Of a stretch of 64,000 nt of DNA, positions 63,062-64,000 are shown in pieces. The stretch is from Cliona cf. orientalis (lineage: Eukaryota; Porifera; Demospongiae; Clionaida; Clionaidae), in contig OZ005692.1 in the NCBI GenBank assembly GCA_963930775.1, positions 5,938,135 through 6,002,134 of the forward strand, given 5' to 3'. The notes beneath the pieces are model-generated. The model did no database searches, had not been told where the DNA came from, and saw only the letters and a program-made list of their open reading frames with translations. The stretch's first letter is position 1; each line of letters starts with the position of its first letter. Position numbers and translations under genes: made by a program.

Positions 63062-64000
63062 CTTCTATTAGTATAGTGCAAAGTGCATGGTGGAGCATCG
63101 CAATCTTTTCTTGATGACGTGGCACCGTTCTGCAATCTGATTGGACGCGCACGCGGTGAGATCTGCCGCGCGGAACCAAAATTGAATACGCGTTTCACCA
63201 GACTCTTTTTCCGCGTGCGATAAAGAGGCTGGGCACGAGACTATCTGCGCTTAGCACTGACACCAAAAAGTGTGTAGTGGAGTTCGACATCTCGTAGTAA
63301 GCCCCAGGGTGCAAGGATCGGGTGATCATTAGGGAGACAACAGAGGGAGAGAGATTGAAGACAACGGAGCAAGTCCGATATATGCTCATGCCACTGAGAG
63401 AGGCGTACAACCAAGTTGAAGCAGGAATATCCATCCCTCAAGGTTGGACTGACTAAATTCTGTTAGTGGCGTCCTGCTCATGTGAAACTGTTTGAACAAA
63501 TCTCTCCTCAAGTATGCATGTGTAGCTACCACGAAAATGTGTGACGCTTCTGCTTGTAGCACTCAAGGAGCATACCACCTTGAATACCGATTTTGCAGCA
63601 TTCACTGAGCAGGTCATATGTGATCTGAGTGCAAAGGTATGCAGGAGTGGCAAGTGCTTCAAGTGTGCAAATGCCATCGACAAGTATGCTCCAGTCAACA
63701 GTTCCAATCCAGTTCACTATCAGCAGTGGCAGAGCGTCGATAATAGAGTCGAGAAGTAAACATAATGGGAATGGTTGGGGATTGCTTTGAGAAGCTCATG
63801 ACACAAATTGGGCCCTTTTTGCTGCATACTTACATGAAAAAGAATCGAAGCAGGCTGCCTCTTTCAAATCATTGGTTGAGGGTTGAGTGTGGTTTTGCAG
63901 GTTGATTTTTCTGAAAATGCTATCATAGTTAGCCAATGGGAAATTCAGTCCGCTCATTGGAATCATGGCCAGGCTACACTGTTCACTGTACATGGATGGA

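Larger units (their letters stand above)
61076..63243. mobile_element. TAGTCTCG-tipped 2.17-kb element with 9-bp target duplication
   Basis: Terminal inverted repeats of about 68 bp begin TAGTCTCGTGCCCAGCCTCT. TCTGCGCTT lies on both sides (61067-61075 and 63244-63252). Inside are a nested MITE (61467-61657), AT-rich duplicated sequence (61680-62110), a 57-bp minisatellite and a possible helicase exon (62900-63061, minus). The element interrupts a reading frame that resumes after its right end. Confidence 0.85.
60958..64000 (+). pseudogene. Decayed gene of an uncharacterised transposase-like family, split by a 2.17-kb element
   Basis: Plus-strand pieces are 60958-61075 (KPPRKQQCVMNKLAESVGLQ, to MDLR) and 63244 to the right edge. 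After the insertion the frame reads LALTPKSVVEFDIS, two stops (TAG TAA), APGCKDRVIIRETTEGERLK and LREAYNQVEAGISIPQ. An intron (about 63442-63570) restores phase to LKEHTTLNTDFAAFTEQVIC, CRSGKCFKCANAIDKYAPVN and NPVHYQQWQSVDNRVEK. Then come frameshifts near 63757, 63840 and 63890, and finally QVDFSENAIIVSQ and EIQSAHWNHGQATLFTVH. From memory, VDFSEN..QSAHW proteins recur in cnidarians and sponges. The function is unknown to me, perhaps a transposase. A CxxC pair is visible. Not functional here. Confidence 0.6.

Overview
This window is eukaryotic nuclear DNA from an animal with an AT-rich, transposon-dense genome. An early-branching metazoan, most likely a sponge, fits best, but I cannot name the species. 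The evidence is GT-AG introns with phase-consistent splicing, a creatine-kinase-type phosphagen kinase, DIRS-type tyrosine-recombinase retroelements, a Ginger-like integrase transposon carrying Ulp1 and PHD domains, and a very large load of small inverted-repeat elements. Palindromic ACATGTACATGT-like runs are scattered throughout. Nothing suggests a prokaryotic, organellar or viral contig.

Layout. 1-4662 is the only compact genic block. A partial minus-strand gene (1-546) lies head to head with a six-exon plus-strand gene (811-4662) that resembles the ends of CACTA/EnSpm-like transposases but lacks a catalytic core. Intron 4 of that gene holds a complete three-exon antisense gene of 96 codons (2495-3387). 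4885-8340 is repeats and hairpin elements. 8385-11180 is a decayed minus-strand DIRS retroelement. 11620-16400 is nested small elements, including one of 1.7 kb with ~400-bp inverted arms. 16640-34844 is the C-terminal half of a creatine kinase gene: five short exons, with three introns of 4.5-7.3 kb filled by mobile elements and a last intron of 54 bp. 36800-39573 holds a third DIRS fragment whose reverse-transcriptase halves now point in opposite directions. 40791-43553 is a multi-exon Ginger-like element (minus strand). 44400-46900 is a 5'-truncated DIRS element (plus strand). 47786-52250 is a three-deep nest of one family of TTAA-flanked elements. 52300-61000 is mostly small inverted-repeat elements. 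60958-64000 is a decayed gene of an uncharacterised transposase-like family, interrupted by a 2.17-kb element with a 9-bp target duplication.

How the parts relate. The creatine kinase exons join in frame and keep the family signatures, so this looks like a working host gene that tolerates heavy insertion in its introns. Most other coding signal belongs to mobile elements. Two groups can be defined from the window alone. One is a TTAA-flanked family whose tips read GGTACC or GGTAGC, with six copies including two insertions into another copy. The other is a TAGTCTCG-tipped family with 9-10-bp duplications, ranging from 2.17 kb down to a 36-bp perfect palindrome. The 811-4662 gene and its antisense inhabitant are the best candidates for undescribed genes.

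Limits. No database search was possible. Domain names rest on motif recognition, splice sites on GT-AG consensus plus phase agreement, and element boundaries on inverted repeats and target duplications read by eye.
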